DNA from: an uncultured Candidatus Competibacteraceae bacterium
GTDB taxonomy: Bacteria; Pseudomonadota; Gammaproteobacteria; Competibacterales; Competibacteraceae
DNA length: 6,314 nucleotides
Direction of reading: 5' to 3'
Assembly (NCBI GenBank): GCA_937872125.1
Contig: CALMNY010000149.1
Coordinates: 1 to 6,314, forward strand
The notes below the pieces were generated by a model. The model was not told where the DNA came from, did no database searches, and worked only from the letters and a program-made list of their open reading frames with translations. The first letter of the stretch is position 1, and each line of letters starts with the position of its first letter. The translations under genes and the position numbers were made by a program. Shown piece after piece: positions 6,277-6,314 of the stretch.

Positions 6277-6299
6277 GTAGGAGCGGCCTTGGCCGCGAT
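6277..6299. repeat. REP-like palindromic element
   Basis: A conserved-looking head GTAGGAGC (6277-6284) runs into a perfect palindrome GCGGCC-TT-GGCCGC (6283-6296), followed by GA. As a hairpin this gives at least five G:C pairs around a CTTG loop. The GTAGGAGCGG...CCGCGA form is that of the repetitive extragenic palindromes abundant in Pseudomonas and Xanthomonas relatives, which are spread by RAYT-type (REP-associated tyrosine) transposases. Its place just after a gene end is typical. A partner copy in inverse orientation may lie beyond the window edge. Confidence 0.65.
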
Positions 6300-6314
6300 T
6301 GCTGACCCTCCTAT

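Noticed and set aside
1..6314. CRISPR array, tRNA or rRNA gene, toxin-antitoxin or phage genes
   Set aside because: No spaced direct repeats, tRNA-like cloverleaf, or characteristic proteins were seen. The window is almost fully covered by an antiporter operon and three envelope or membrane genes.

Overview
The window is a GC-rich, tightly packed stretch of bacterial DNA with every gene on the + strand. Its core is the downstream part of an Mrp-type (Mnh/Sha/Pha) multisubunit Na+(K+)/H+ antiporter operon. The first gene is cut by the left edge and carries the C-terminal half of MrpA fused to an MrpB (MnhB) domain. This AB fusion is typical of the six-gene 'group 2' Mrp systems of Proteobacteria such as Pseudomonas. 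Together with high GC, leucine-rich codon use and a Pseudomonas/Xanthomonas-style REP palindrome at the right edge, it points to a gammaproteobacterium. The genus cannot be fixed from the sequence.

Layout: mrpA-B fusion (2-1480, 5' truncated), mrpC (1480-1809), mrpD (1806-3320), mrpE (3320-3811), mrpF (3805-4074) and mrpG (4080-4478). Next come a predicted outer-membrane lipoprotein with a divergent SYLF/YSC84-like domain (4475-5083), an 84-base gap with a weak promoter candidate, a 43-residue predicted lipoprotein (5168-5299) and an XpaC-family membrane protein (5315-6232). The last 82 bases are AT-rich non-coding DNA followed by a REP-like palindrome. Four of the five mrp junctions overlap by 1-7 bases and mrpF/mrpG are 5 bases apart, so the subunits are almost certainly translationally coupled and made from one transcript.

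How the genes work together: MrpA and MrpD are relatives of the proton-pumping NuoL/M/N subunits of complex I, MrpC is a NuoK relative, and MrpE, F and G are small membrane subunits found only in Mrp complexes. The whole complex exchanges cytoplasmic Na+ (or K+) for external H+, supporting salt and alkali tolerance. The SYLF-like lipoprotein overlaps the mrpG stop codon by 4 bases, so it is expressed with the antiporter and is the least expected part of the operon. The small lipoprotein and the XpaC-family gene look like a separate downstream unit, possibly with their own promoter.

No novel defence, mobile or CRISPR system was found. The points most worth a second look are the antiporter-coupled lipoprotein, the 43-residue protein with two tandem lipoboxes, the uncertain xpaC start, and the repeat-like tail on MrpA.
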